Assembly (NCBI RefSeq): GCF_000165485.1 | Contig: NC_014623.1 | Coordinates: 8,822,893-8,886,892 of the forward strand | DNA: 64,000 nucleotides | Origin: Stigmatella aurantiaca DW4/3-1 | GTDB taxonomy: Bacteria > Myxococcota > Myxococcia > Myxococcales > Myxococcaceae | Direction: 5' to 3' | Shown: positions 43,860 through 53,345 of the stretch, one piece after another | How positions within the stretch are numbered: the stretch's first letter is position 1 | How the letters are laid out: the number at the start of each line of letters is the position of its first letter | Translations under genes and position numbers: made by a program | The notes under the pieces: model-generated | What the model was told of the DNA's origin: nothing | The model's input: the letters and a program-made list of their open reading frames with translations, nothing else | The model's database searches: none

Positions 43860-46600
43860 CAGCGTCCCAACCTCTTACGGGCCCGAGCGCGGGCGGCCTC
43901 CAGGGCCGAGTCCACGCCCCCCTCGGGTTGTTTCTGGCCTTCTGGCGCCGCCGCGGGCTCCGGGGACACGGGGGCGGCAGGCGCTTTCGGGGGCACGGCG
44001 TTCACGGAGGAGGCGGCACTCGCCCCGGCGGGGCTCAGGCCCCGCGCGAGGACAGGCTTGCGCAAGCGAGGACTGGAGAAGAAGCGGCGCACCCCCACCT
44101 CGGTCAGCAGCACCAGCACCGCGAACCCCACCAGCCAGGGCGCCAGCGCCACGCGGCCCTCGGACACGGGCGCATCGGCGAACAGGCCCGCCAGCGACAG
44201 CCGCTCCACCCCGCCCCCCGCCTGGGCCACCCCGCGCAGCAGCTCCAGCCCCTGCGCCGCGCTGCCCGGCTCGAACTCCGGCGCATAAGGAAACGCCACG
44301 GGCGGCGCCCGCAGCACCCGCGAGCCCAGCTTCACCACGGGGTGCCAGGTGCCTCGGCCCGGCAGCGTGTACTCCGCCACCAGGCGGTCCTCGTCCTCCC
44401 AGCGCATCTGCACCTCCACCGGTGCCCCGCCGCCCTCTCCCGGCAGCACCACCAGCGAGGGGAGCGCCGTGGGCATCGGCTCCCCGGGCGCCAGATCCAG
44501 CGTCACCCTCAGCAGGTTCCCCCGGCGCTCTGCCCGTGCCACCGCCGCGTCTTGAGGCCCACTCCCCTCCTGCATGGACCAGCGCACCATGCCCTCCAGC
44601 GTCGCGCGCAGCCCTCCCCACTCGCGCAGTTCGCCGGTGAAAGGTCCATCCACCTCCGCCATGAAGGCCACCGCGCGCCCCACGCCCCGGGGCCACATCG
44701 CCAGCAAGGGCGCGGCGTTCTCGTCCAGCGTGCGCATCGCGACGTTCGCCTGGGGCTTGAGGTACGTGAGGTTGTACCCACCCACCTGTGGCAGCCCCAG
44801 CGCGGGCAGCCGCCCCAGCAGCGGCAGGTCTGGCGCCGCCTCCAGCGAGGTGGGCACATCCACGAAGGCCGCGCGCGCCACGGTGATCGTCTCCTGGCTG
44901 AAGATGCGCGGCAGGCTCAGCGCGTCTTCGGCGAAGTAGATGCGGCCTCCGCCCAACTGGGCCACCTCCCGCAGCAGGTCCGCGTCCGAGTCCTTCGGCG
45001 TGCCCAGGCCGATGACCGACACCGTCACGTTCTCCCGCCGCAGCGCGGCCAGCGTCGCCCGGTAGTCATCCGGCTCCTCCGAGTCCGCCGCGTCCGAGAA
45101 CAGCAGCACGTGCCGCGTGGCCTTGTCGCTGCGGAGGATCTGCGTCTTTCCCTCGCGCAGGGCCTCGCCCACGAAGATGCCTCCCCCCCCGCTGAAGCCA
45201 CGCGCCACCTTGTTCAGGGGCAACCCCTCCCCCACCGAGCTCAGGGAGAAGATTTCATGTGGCTCGGTGTCCACCATGTGCACCGAGGCATCGTCCTTCT
45301 CGTTGAGCAGGGTGAGTGCCCCCACCACGCCCTCGGCGGCCACCTCCATCTTCGTGCGGCCATCCGGCACCGTCACCCCCATCGAGCAGCTGCAATCCAT
45401 CAGCACGCTGAGGGCCACGGAGGTCCGGCGTTGCTCCTCGCGCAGTTCCAGCGACACGGGCAGCACCGGCTCCAGCACCGAGCGCCGGTAGCCTCCCTGG
45501 CCGAAGCTGTCCCGGCCTCCCGTCATCACGAGCCCGCCGCCCGCCTGCTCCACGTAGGACGCCAGCGCCTGAAGGCCGGGCTCGCCCAGGGCGTTGGCGT
45601 CCACGTTCTCCAGCACCACCGCGCCCACCCCATCCAGGTGGTCCAGCGACAGCGGGAAGGGCTCGCGCACCTCCAGCCTCAGGCCCGCGGCCTCCAGCGC
45701 CTGGGCCAGCGTTCCCGCGGGCTGACGGCTGAGGAGCAGCACGCGCGGCGGCCCTTCCACGCGCAACACCGCGCGGCCCTCGTCGTTCTCCAGGACGCCG
45801 TCCCCGGGCGTCTCCACCTTGAGGCGATAGCGGGCCAACCCCTCCTTCTCGACCAGGTCTCGAAAGGGCAGCACGTTGGCACCCGGATGGAACTCGAAGG
45901 GCCCTTTCACCAGGGGCTGGCCGTCGCGCTCCAGGAGCACCGTGCCCGTCACCGCCCCGGAGGCCACCACCACGGCGGAGAACTGAAAGGGCTCGCGCGC
46001 GGACACCACCGCGGGCACGTCCAGCGAGACGACGGCCAGATCCAGCGGCACCGCCGCGCGCGCCACATGGCGGAAGTCCACGGCGATGCCCCGGGCCGCC
46101 AGCCGCCGGGCCGCCCCCCGTGCGTCCGCACCCGTGGCCCGCCCATCCGCCACCACCAGCACCCGGCCGGCGCGCTCGGGCGGAATGAGGGCCTCGGCCG
46201 CATCCAGCGCCGCCGCGAGCTCCGAGGCTTCCGCATCCACCGGCCGGGAGAAGCCCCCGAAGGTGCCCTCCGCGCTCAGGGGCTGCTCCACCCGGGCCTC
46301 GCGTCCGAAGGCGATGACCCCCAACCGGTCCCCCGCTCGCCGCTGGCCCTCCAGCAGCTTCACCAGCTCCAGCGCCCCCGCGTCCGCGTCCAGCGGCATG
46401 GAGCGGGAGCGGTCCACCACCACCACCACGTCGCTGCCCGCGTGACGCAGCACCAGCTCGGGCCCGGCGAGCGCCCCCACGGCGAGCACCAGCAGCACCC
46501 ACCTGAGGGCCATGGGCACGCCCGGCCGGGCGCCCCGCTTCCAGAGGAAGAGCCCCAAGGGGACCAGCAGCACCAGGGCTTGTGGCAGGGAGAAGCTCAC
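43859..46600 (-). CDS. Membrane protein with two VWA domains and a glutamine-amidotransferase-like region
   Basis: 913 residues. Two N-terminal membrane helices (ALVLLVPLGLFLW, LRWVLLVLAVGALAG), a first VWA domain with MIDAS DRSRS (about 63-67), beta domains, a GATase-1-like fold (about 290-370, LVMTGGRDSFGQGGYRRSVLEPVLP), and a second VWA domain with MIDAS DCSCS near residue 400. One helix lies near the C-terminus (WLVGFAVLVLLTEVGV), then a Pro/Ala tail. It belongs to a widespread BatA/YegL-type group found with MoxR/DUF58 genes. It could be a metal-dependent adhesion scaffold of the complex encoded further upstream at 48.3-57.6 kb. It diverges from the membrane kinase gene. Confidence 0.8.
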   Translation of the reverse strand: MSFSLPQALVLLVPLGLFLWKRGARPGVPMALRWVLLVLAVGALAGPELVLRHAGSDVVVVVDRSRSMPLDADAGALELVKLLEGQRRAGDRLGVIAFGREARVEQPLSAEGTFGGFSRPVDAEASELAAALDAAEALIPPERAGRVLVVADGRATGADARGAARRLAARGIAVDFRHVARAAVPLDLAVVSLDVPAVVSAREPFQFSAVVVASGAVTGTVLLERDGQPLVKGPFEFHPGANVLPFRDLVEKEGLARYRLKVETPGDGVLENDEGRAVLRVEGPPRVLLLSRQPAGTLAQALEAAGLRLEVREPFPLSLDHLDGVGAVVLENVDANALGEPGLQALASYVEQAGGGLVMTGGRDSFGQGGYRRSVLEPVLPVSLELREEQRRTSVALSVLMDCSCSMGVTVPDGRTKMEVAAEGVVGALTLLNEKDDASVHMVDTEPHEIFSLSSVGEGLPLNKVARGFSGGGGIFVGEALREGKTQILRSDKATRHVLLFSDAADSEEPDDYRATLAALRRENVTVSVIGLGTPKDSDADLLREVAQLGGGRIYFAEDALSLPRIFSQETITVARAAFVDVPTSLEAAPDLPLLGRLPALGLPQVGGYNLTYLKPQANVAMRTLDENAAPLLAMWPRGVGRAVAFMAEVDGPFTGELREWGGLRATLEGMVRWSMQEGSGPQDAAVARAERRGNLLRVTLDLAPGEPMPTALPSLVVLPGEGGGAPVEVQMRWEDEDRLVAEYTLPGRGTWHPVVKLGSRVLRAPPVAFPYAPEFEPGSAAQGLELLRGVAQAGGGVERLSLAGLFADAPVSEGRVALAPWLVGFAVLVLLTEVGVRRFFSSPRLRKPVLARGLSPAGASAASSVNAVPPKAPAAPVSPEPAAAPEGQKQPEGGVDSALEAARARARKRLGR

Positions 46601-46712
46601 GGATTGCGGGCACTTTACCTCCGCTCCGCGCCCCGAAACCCACTGGGTTCCTTTAAACCCTGTTGCGCCCTGTCAGCTTTCCTTACGGCTTTCGTGTAGA
46701 CTTTCTTGCGGA

Positions 46713-48308
46713 ATGGTTGCCTTCCGAGCAGGACACCTTCTGCCTTCGGTTCAGGGCGCGGGCTCGCTCTCCTTTCAAGAGGAGCGCGCGTTCCTGCGGC
46801 AACGGTTGGTATTTCTGTACAAGACGCTCTTCGCGCTCTCCGCCGGCTTCTTCGCCGTCACCGCGGGGGCCGGGCTCTTGCTCCAGCATCGCTCGTGGGA
46901 GCGTGTCTTCTTCAGCACCGGCGCTTCGGCCCACCTGCTCAGCATCCTGGGCTCGCTCGGGTGCTGGCTCATCTGCCGCAATGCGGTGCTCTCCATCCGG
47001 GCCCTGAAGTGGCTGGAGGGGCTGGCCCTGGTGGGGTTGCTGTATCTCTTGAAGCTCAGCTCCTACGCCACCGACGATGTCTATGCGCTGATGCTCGGCA
47101 CCAGCTGCGCGAGCATCTCCCGCGCGGTCTTCATCCCCACCTCCGTGCGCAGAACGTTCTGGCTCTCCCTGGCGTGCGCCCTGCCGGACGCGCCCCTCCT
47201 GGCGCTGAGCCTCCACACCCGCGCTGTCGGCGACATCCTGCAACCCACGCTCGACGCGCTGCTCTGGAGCGGCATCAACGTCACCCTGGCCACCCTCGTC
47301 TGCCAGACCATCTACGGGCTGCGGCAGCAGGTGCGCGATGCCCACCGCCTGGGCCAGTACACCCTGCTGGAGCCGCTGGGAGCAGGCTCCATGGGCGAGG
47401 TGTTCCTGGCCAGCCATGCCCTGCTGCGCCGCCACACCGCCATCAAGGTCCTGCGTCCCGACGCGGGGGGACAGGACCTCGAGCGCTTCGAGCGCGAGGT
47501 GCAGCTCACCAGCCAGCTCACCCACCCCAACACCATCGCCATCTACGACTACGGCCGCACCGCCGACGGGCTCTTCTATTACGCCATGGAGTACCTGGAG
47601 GGGATGGACCTGGCGGAGCTTCTGGCCGCGTCGGGGCCCCAGCCGCCCGAGCGCGTCATCCACATCCTCAGCCAGGTGTGCGGCGCGCTCGAGGAGGCGC
47701 ACGGCCGGGGAATGCTCCACCGGGACATCAAGCCCGCGAACCTCTTTCTCTGCCGGCGCCGGGGCATCCCGGACCTGGTGAAGGTGCTGGACTTCGGGTT
47801 GGTGAAGCAACTGGGGGGCATCGAGGAGCCAGGCGCCACCGAGGGCCCCATGCTGGCCGGGACGCCGCTCTACCTGTCTCCCGAGACGCTCTCTTCCCCG
47901 GAGAAGGTGGACGCGCGCTCGGATCTCTACTCGCTGGGCGCGGTGGGGTACGCCTTGCTCACAGGCCACCACGTCTTCGAGGGGCAGAGCGCCTCGGAGA
48001 TCTGCGCGCACCACGTGAACACGCTGCCCACACACCCGGAGGTCCGCCTGGGCACCGCGCTGCCCGCGGACCTGTGCTGCATCATCCTGCGCTGCCTGGA
48101 GAAGCAGCCCGAGACCCGGTTCGCCAGCGCCCGGGAGCTGCGCGCGGCCTTGGAGGCGTGCGTGCACGCCCGGGCTTGGACGGAGCAAGAGGCCGAGCAG
48201 TGGTGGGAGGCCCAGCAGGACTCGGAGTTGGAGAAGACGTTCGTGCGCTCAAACCCCCTGGCGCTCTCCCAGACGCTGGTGACGGACCTGAGCCATCGCG
48301 CGGCGTAG
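46713..48308 (+). CDS. Ser/Thr protein kinase with N-terminal multi-helix membrane domain
   Basis: 531 residues. Residues about 30-205 hold about six membrane helices with almost no loops (LYKTLFALSAGFFAVTAGAGLLL to INVTLATLVCQTIYGL). The Hanks-type kinase follows at about 213-480: GAGSMGEV, Lys in HTAIKVLRP, YAMEYLEGMDLAELL, catalytic HRDIKPAN, DFGLVK, GTPLYLSPE, YSLGAVGYALLTG. The membrane domain precedes the kinase, unlike the usual kinase-then-helix order, so it may sense a membrane or lipid signal. It sits between two minus-strand VWA/MoxR operons and could regulate them (inference). A weak ribosome site precedes the ATG. Confidence 0.87.
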   Translation: MVAFRAGHLLPSVQGAGSLSFQEERAFLRQRLVFLYKTLFALSAGFFAVTAGAGLLLQHRSWERVFFSTGASAHLLSILGSLGCWLICRNAVLSIRALKWLEGLALVGLLYLLKLSSYATDDVYALMLGTSCASISRAVFIPTSVRRTFWLSLACALPDAPLLALSLHTRAVGDILQPTLDALLWSGINVTLATLVCQTIYGLRQQVRDAHRLGQYTLLEPLGAGSMGEVFLASHALLRRHTAIKVLRPDAGGQDLERFEREVQLTSQLTHPNTIAIYDYGRTADGLFYYAMEYLEGMDLAELLAASGPQPPERVIHILSQVCGALEEAHGRGMLHRDIKPANLFLCRRRGIPDLVKVLDFGLVKQLGGIEEPGATEGPMLAGTPLYLSPETLSSPEKVDARSDLYSLGAVGYALLTGHHVFEGQSASEICAHHVNTLPTHPEVRLGTALPADLCCIILRCLEKQPETRFASARELRAALEACVHARAWTEQEAEQWWEAQQDSELEKTFVRSNPLALSQTLVTDLSHRAA

Positions 48309-48317
48309 CGGGCCCGC

Positions 48318-50036
48318 TCACAGCCTCCGTGTCACGTAGAAGTCCGCCAGCAACGCGCCCAGGAGCACCACCAGGGGCCAGCGCGCCCGTCCTGCCGGGC
48401 CCGCGTCCTGCGCGTCCGTCTCCGCGGCCTGGGCTTCGCGCTCCCCTCGGCCCCGGCCCCGCAGATCCGACTCCCGCGCGTCCAGGGACAGCACGTCCGC
48501 CACGTCCACCCGCTCGCCCTCCCGCACCAGCGCATAGCGGCCCGGCACGGGCGGGGCGGGCAGGGTGAGCGCACCGGCGCCAAAGAGGGGCTTCTCTCCC
48601 AACGGTCCTTCCAGCGCGTAGCGGGCTCCCGGCTCCGTCACCACGGGCAGCGGCTCGCCCACGTTGAGCTGCCGCCGCGGGAACCCCTCCTTCGTCCGCC
48701 TCGCCTCGCGCAGCACGTTCCCCAGCAACACCGGCCAGGCCGGGGTGCGCTGAAGGTTGGAGCGGGACAACGCCAGGTTGAGGTGGATCCGCCCGTCCTC
48801 CTCGGACAGCAACACCGCGTCCCCCGCCGTCACCAGTGGGTGCCCCGGAGGGTTGTCCCCGGCCGTCCACCGCACACCGCCCAGTTGCACGTCGTCCAAC
48901 AGCGGATGGCCCTTTTCCGAGAAGAAGGGCCCCACGAAGGTGCGCAGCGTGCCGGCCGCGCCCACCGTCAGCCGCGCATCCGTGCCCGGAGGGCCCCACA
49001 CGAGCGCGCCTTCCGCCGCGTCCACCTCCACGCCCGGCGCCACCCTCAAGAAGCGCTCCAGCGCCTGGCGCGCGGGCGGCTCCAGCGCCTCCGCCAGGGC
49101 CAGGCGCACCGGACGCACCGCGGAGGGCACCAGCCGCACCTGGCCATCCTCCGGCAGCGCGTCCGGGGGCAGCGACACCTCCACCTCCCCGGCGTTCTCG
49201 AAGGTCAGCCGCACCGTGGCCGAGCCCTCGGCGGGCAGTTCCACCCGTTCGCTCCGCTCGGAGCCCTCCTTCGCGCCCGCTCCGGGCCGCGCGAGAATGC
49301 GCAGGTCCACCCGCTCCGGGCCGCCGAAGCGAGCCACCCGCAGCGTCACCGTCGCCCGGGAGCCCTCGTCCCGGCGCTGCGCGGACACCAGCGCCACGTT
49401 GTCCCGGGGGGCGCCCAGCGCCGTCCACCGCACCGTGGGGGGAACCGCCACGCCCTCCTCCGGCAGCGCGTCCGTGAAGAAGTGCACGTGCCGGCCCGGC
49501 CCGGCCAGCTCCTGCGCCCATAATAAGGTGGCCGTCACCTCATGGCTGGCCCCCAGCGCCTGGAAGGACTCCAGCGCCGCCAGCGCCCGCGAGGGCTCTG
49601 CCTCCGGCCCCGCGAGCACCCGGGGCGACAAGCCACTGGCCAGCACCGTCACCCGCGTGGCGCGCACCTCCTTCACCCGCTGGGCGGCCTCGCGGCGCAC
49701 GTGCTCCAGCACCCTCACCCCCTCCGGCCCCCGTGCCGAGAGCGAGAGGCTGCCATCCACCACCAGCACCACGTGGCGCCCCCGGGAGTCCTCCCCCCAG
49801 CGCACATCCGCCAGGAAGAGGGCCGCGGCGAGCACCGCCAGCGCCTCCAACAAGAAGGAGGCCTCGCGGGTGAAACGCTCGAAACGCGGCCCCGCCTCGG
49901 CCCGGGGGCGGGGCGTGCGCCAGAGGAAGAGGGCGCTCACGGTGACAGGCTTCTGCCGCCGCCGCAGGAAGTAGGCCGCCGCCAGGGGCACCCACGCCCC
50001 CAGTGCCAGCAATCCCCAGGGAAAGCCGAAGCTCAC
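48318..50036 (-). CDS. BatA-like membrane protein with VWA-type domain
   Basis: 572 residues. The BatA N-terminus (FGFPWGLLALGAWVPLAAAYFLRRR, then VSALFLWRTPRPRAEAGPRFERF and a second helix SFLLEALAVLAAALFLADVRW) is followed by a VWA-like fold starting VVLVVDGSLSLSARG; the MIDAS is incomplete (DGSLS). Beta domains and a final helix (WPLVVLLGALLADFYV) complete it. A role in a complex with DUF58 and MoxR proteins is typical for the family. GTG start overlaps the DUF58 stop (GTGA) with GGGAGG six bases upstream. The stop lies nine bases from the convergent kinase gene. Confidence 0.77.
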   Translation of the reverse strand: MSFGFPWGLLALGAWVPLAAAYFLRRRQKPVTVSALFLWRTPRPRAEAGPRFERFTREASFLLEALAVLAAALFLADVRWGEDSRGRHVVLVVDGSLSLSARGPEGVRVLEHVRREAAQRVKEVRATRVTVLASGLSPRVLAGPEAEPSRALAALESFQALGASHEVTATLLWAQELAGPGRHVHFFTDALPEEGVAVPPTVRWTALGAPRDNVALVSAQRRDEGSRATVTLRVARFGGPERVDLRILARPGAGAKEGSERSERVELPAEGSATVRLTFENAGEVEVSLPPDALPEDGQVRLVPSAVRPVRLALAEALEPPARQALERFLRVAPGVEVDAAEGALVWGPPGTDARLTVGAAGTLRTFVGPFFSEKGHPLLDDVQLGGVRWTAGDNPPGHPLVTAGDAVLLSEEDGRIHLNLALSRSNLQRTPAWPVLLGNVLREARRTKEGFPRRQLNVGEPLPVVTEPGARYALEGPLGEKPLFGAGALTLPAPPVPGRYALVREGERVDVADVLSLDARESDLRGRGRGEREAQAAETDAQDAGPAGRARWPLVVLLGALLADFYVTRRL

Positions 50037-50890
50037 GCGCCGCCTCCCGCGAGGAAGAGGGCACGCAAGGGGCCTCGCACCAGCGCCTCCAGCGGCTCGG
50101 GCGCGGGCGCGGTCAACAGGGCCGCCCGCGCCCGAAGCGCCGAGGCGCGCAGCATCCGCTGGTGCTCCGTGAAGCGGCGCGCGTAGGCGGCCAGCACCTC
50201 CTCGGAGAGCAGCTCCTCCAGCGCCGCGCCACTCTCGGCATCCACCAGCCGCGCCCCCTCGCCGCCCGAAGGCTCCAGGTCCTCCGCGTCCAGCACCTGC
50301 ACCAGGAACAGGGCCGCGGCCCCGCGCGACAGCCGGGCCACCAGGCCGTCCAGGTCCGCCTCGAAGAGAAAGTCGCTCACCACCACCCGCAGGCCGCACG
50401 GCCTCAGCGGCGGGAGCCGCCCCAAGGCCCGTGGCAGATCATCCCCCGCGTCGAACACCGAAGCCCGCAGCGCCGAGCGGCAGGCGGCTCCTTGTGTCCG
50501 CTCCGCCCGAGCCCCCGCGGTGAGCACCGTGGGCGTCAACCCTTGCAGCCCGCCCACCTCCACCGTCAGCAGCGCCAGCTCCCGCGCGCGCGCCTCCTTG
50601 CCCGCGCTGAGCGCCATGGAGCGCGAGCCATCCACCAACACCTCCAGGCGCGGCGACACCTCGTCCTGGCGGACCCGGAGCACCATCTCCCCGGTGCGCG
50701 CCACCGCGTTCCAGTCCACCTGCCGCAGGTCATCGCCGGGCTGGTAGGCGCGGAAGTCATGCAGCTCCATCGAGGCGCCCACGGAGGTGGCGCGCACCTC
50801 GCCCACCCGTCCCCGGTGGGGCACGCGGGGCAGCGCCAGGGTCAACCCCGGCGCCAACCGGGCCACCGCCTTGTCGTCCACCCCGCTCAC
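50033..50890 (-). CDS. DUF58 protein
   Basis: 285 residues. The family motif is clear: MELHDFRAYQPGDDLRQVDWNAVARTGEMVLRVRQDE (about 40-75), then a VWA-like stretch VLVDGSRSMALSAGKE. DUF58 proteins work with MoxR AAA+ ATPases in maturation or assembly of cell-surface or metalloprotein complexes. GTG start overlapping the ABC permease stop (GTGA), and its own stop overlaps the BatA-like gene, so it is in the middle of a tightly coupled operon. Confidence 0.88.
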   Translation of the reverse strand: MSGVDDKAVARLAPGLTLALPRVPHRGRVGEVRATSVGASMELHDFRAYQPGDDLRQVDWNAVARTGEMVLRVRQDEVSPRLEVLVDGSRSMALSAGKEARARELALLTVEVGGLQGLTPTVLTAGARAERTQGAACRSALRASVFDAGDDLPRALGRLPPLRPCGLRVVVSDFLFEADLDGLVARLSRGAAALFLVQVLDAEDLEPSGGEGARLVDAESGAALEELLSEEVLAAYARRFTEHQRMLRASALRARAALLTAPAPEPLEALVRGPLRALFLAGGGA

Positions 50891-52371
50891 GCTTCGTGCG
50901 CCTGCCGCTCACGCCGCGCGAGCACCCGGTCCGCGACGAAGGTGGCCAGCACCGCCAACCCGCACACGATGTAGAGCAGCCCCGGCGTCATCTTGGGCTG
51001 CTCGTCACTGTAGTTATACGTGGCGAAGTTGACGATCCCCACGGTGGGATTGAGCAAGTTGAGGAAGCCGTCATCGGACTTCTCTCCCAGCAGCAGGGCC
51101 ACGAGGGGAGGAATCACGCTGCACAGGCCCACCAGCGTCACGAACAGGATGCGCACCGACACGGGCGAGGCCCAGCGGTCCGAGCGCGGCATTCGCCCCA
51201 TCAGCAGCGCCGCCGAGAGGAACAAGAGCGCGTAAGCCATCGCGGCCCAGGTGGCGAGGAGCATCGGCTCGTGGTGGGTTCTCGTCTGGGGAGAGCCCAC
51301 CTGGAGCAGTGCGCTGAACAGGGTCCACCCGAGCAGCAGCACCACCATGAGCCGGAAGCCTCGCAGGGCCCCCGGACGCAGCAGGGACCACACCCGGGTC
51401 TTCGCCCGGAGTGCCCGGGCCTGCCCATCCACATCGGTGCAGAGAAAGAGGCCCGTCAGGGTCAGGTGGACCATCCCCAGAAGTCCCCCGGCGAAAGCGA
51501 GCTCCCGCTCCTGGGACTCCGCCCACCAGAGTCCCACCAGCACCGCGGCGTTCAACACCGTCTGGAAGACGAGCACGCGGCGGGGGCCGCGCGTGTAGTC
51601 CTCGGTGCTCAAGCTCAACCGCGAGGCGGCCGTCTCGAAGAGGAGCGCGCCGTAGCTCACCATCAGCCATACCGCCACGCCCACGACGTAGAAAAAATCC
51701 TCCCCCCGCATCATGCGGGAGCTTCCCGTGCTCAGGGCGAACGCCACCCCCAGCCCCTGGGCCACGCCCGCCCCCAGCGTGCCCAGCACCACGAAGTGCA
51801 TGAAGGCGCGCCCCAGCCTGCCGTCGGCCAGCGTGGCCGCGCACACCGCCAGCACCGTCAGGAAGACCAGCCAGAGCGCCCCCAGCGCCAGCACCACGAG
51901 GATGATCGGCAGCTCGATGCCATTGAGGTAATAGCTGAACAGCAGGAACGGCCCCGCCGCCGAGGCATACAGCCCCGCCTGGATGAGGAAGCTCGCCACC
52001 TTGCCCCGCAGGATGCGCCGGGGCCCCAGGCCGGTGAGCGTCAGCAGCACCCACGTCTCGTCCTCGCGCTCGCGCGCCAGCGAGCGGTAGGCGCTGTAGG
52101 GGATGATGAAGAAGTGCACCAGCCCCAGGAAGACGAAGAAGGTGAAGAAGTACGTCTGCCCCTTGGGCCGGTAGCTGCCCCCGCTCATGTCCGCGTACGC
52201 CAGCAGCGACACCAGCAGGCATGCGAGCAACATCAGCCCGAAGCACACCCAGAACAGCCGCGTGCGCAGCCCTTGCCGGACCTCCTTCACGACCAGCGGG
52301 TTGAGCCGCTCCCCCAGCCGTTCTCCCAGCCGCGCCCACCGGGACGGCAGCGGCGCCACGTCCTCGCTCAC
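50887..52371 (-). CDS. ABC-2-type transporter permease
   Basis: 494 residues, about twelve membrane helices. The first part reads LNPLVVKEVRQGLRTRLFWVCFGLMLLACLLVSLLAY, then FFTFFVFLGLVHFFIIPYSAYRSLAREREDETWVLLTLTGLGPRRILRGKVASFLIQ, the pattern of ABC-2 exporters (NosY/GldF-like). Partner of the ATPase encoded just upstream, with GTGA overlaps at both ends. Substrate unknown. Confidence 0.85.
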   Translation of the reverse strand: MSEDVAPLPSRWARLGERLGERLNPLVVKEVRQGLRTRLFWVCFGLMLLACLLVSLLAYADMSGGSYRPKGQTYFFTFFVFLGLVHFFIIPYSAYRSLAREREDETWVLLTLTGLGPRRILRGKVASFLIQAGLYASAAGPFLLFSYYLNGIELPIILVVLALGALWLVFLTVLAVCAATLADGRLGRAFMHFVVLGTLGAGVAQGLGVAFALSTGSSRMMRGEDFFYVVGVAVWLMVSYGALLFETAASRLSLSTEDYTRGPRRVLVFQTVLNAAVLVGLWWAESQERELAFAGGLLGMVHLTLTGLFLCTDVDGQARALRAKTRVWSLLRPGALRGFRLMVVLLLGWTLFSALLQVGSPQTRTHHEPMLLATWAAMAYALLFLSAALLMGRMPRSDRWASPVSVRILFVTLVGLCSVIPPLVALLLGEKSDDGFLNLLNPTVGIVNFATYNYSDEQPKMTPGLLYIVCGLAVLATFVADRVLARRERQAHEA

Positions 52372-53345
52372 GCCACCCTCCCCTTCGTCACCGTCATGAA
52401 GGCATCCTCGAGGTTCAGCTGGCGGTGGCTGAACGCGCAGACCGGCACGCCCGCCCCCACCAGCACCGCCAGGAGCCGCGCCGCCACCTCGTCCACCTGT
52501 GCGGGGGTGGCCCCGGGCTCCAGCGTCAGCCTCACGCGCAGGCCGCCCGCCTCGTGCGTCACCTGGTCCAGGCCCGGCTGCTCCAGCAGCAGCCGCTCCG
52601 CGCGCGCATACGCCGCGTCCCCTTCCGCCCCTACCGCCAGCCGCACCAGCAACTCCGCCCCATGGCCCGCGCTTCGCGCCAGCAGCTCCGCCACGTTGCC
52701 CGTGGCCAAGAGCCGCCCCTGCTCGATGATGGCGCAGGTGTCGCAGATCTCCGCCAGCTCCGTGAGGATGTGGCTGGAGATGAGGACGGCCTTGCCCTGA
52801 TCCGCCAGCGCCCGCAGCAGCTCGCGCAGCTCGATGCGGGCCCGCGGATCCAGGCCATCCGCCGGCTCGTCGAGGATGAGCAGCTTCGGATCGTGCAGCA
52901 GCGTGCGCCCGAGCGCCACCCGCTGCTTCATGCCCTTGGACAGCGCGCTGGTGAGCTTGTCCTTCAGCGGGTGGAGCCCCGTGAAGTCCATCACCGAGGC
53001 CACCCGCTGGCGGCGCACGGCCCCCTTCAGCCCATAGGCGCGGGCGAAGAAGTCCAGGAACTCCCAGACGGTGACATCGTCATAGGTGCCATAGCGGTCC
53101 GGCATGTAGCCGATGAGCGGCCGGGCCTGATCCGGCGCGTCCACCAGCGAGCGCCCGTCCAGCAGCACCTCGCCCTGGGTGGGCGCGTCCAGCGTGGCGA
53201 GGATGCGCATCGTGGTGCTCTTGCCCGCGCCGTTGGGCCCGATGAACCCGAGGATGGTGCCCGCCTCCAGCTCGAAGGACACGTCATCCACGGCGCGCAG
53301 GGCGCCATAGTCTCGCCGCAGCCCCTTCACTTCCAGCAAGCTCAT
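52368..53345 (-). CDS. ABC transporter ATP-binding protein
   Basis: 325 residues. Walker [11 protein letters not shown]-loop region, signature LSKGMKQR (a variant of LSGGQ common in ABC-2 export ATPases), Walker B LLILDEP, D-loop GLDPRAR and H-loop SSH. A C-terminal extension of about 110 residues ([28 protein letters not shown] onward) is typical for NatA/GldA-like proteins. Energises the adjacent permease. ATG overlaps the stop of the exported gene upstream (ATGA). Confidence 0.92.
   Translation of the reverse strand: MSLLEVKGLRRDYGALRAVDDVSFELEAGTILGFIGPNGAGKSTTMRILATLDAPTQGEVLLDGRSLVDAPDQARPLIGYMPDRYGTYDDVTVWEFLDFFARAYGLKGAVRRQRVASVMDFTGLHPLKDKLTSALSKGMKQRVALGRTLLHDPKLLILDEPADGLDPRARIELRELLRALADQGKAVLISSHILTELAEICDTCAIIEQGRLLATGNVAELLARSAGHGAELLVRLAVGAEGDAAYARAERLLLEQPGLDQVTHEAGGLRVRLTLEPGATPAQVDEVAARLLAVLVGAGVPVCAFSHRQLNLEDAFMTVTKGRVA

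Noticed and set aside
43928-46699. A plus-strand reading frame of 923 codons opposite the two-VWA gene
   Set aside because: Composition is shadow-like (Arg, His, Gln repeats), no motif, and the opposite strand encodes a well-supported VWA protein.
48307-48318. Perfect palindrome AGCGGGCCCGCT between convergent kinase and BatA-like genes
   Set aside because: Six-base arms with no loop cannot form a useful hairpin; likely chance in a GC-rich genome.
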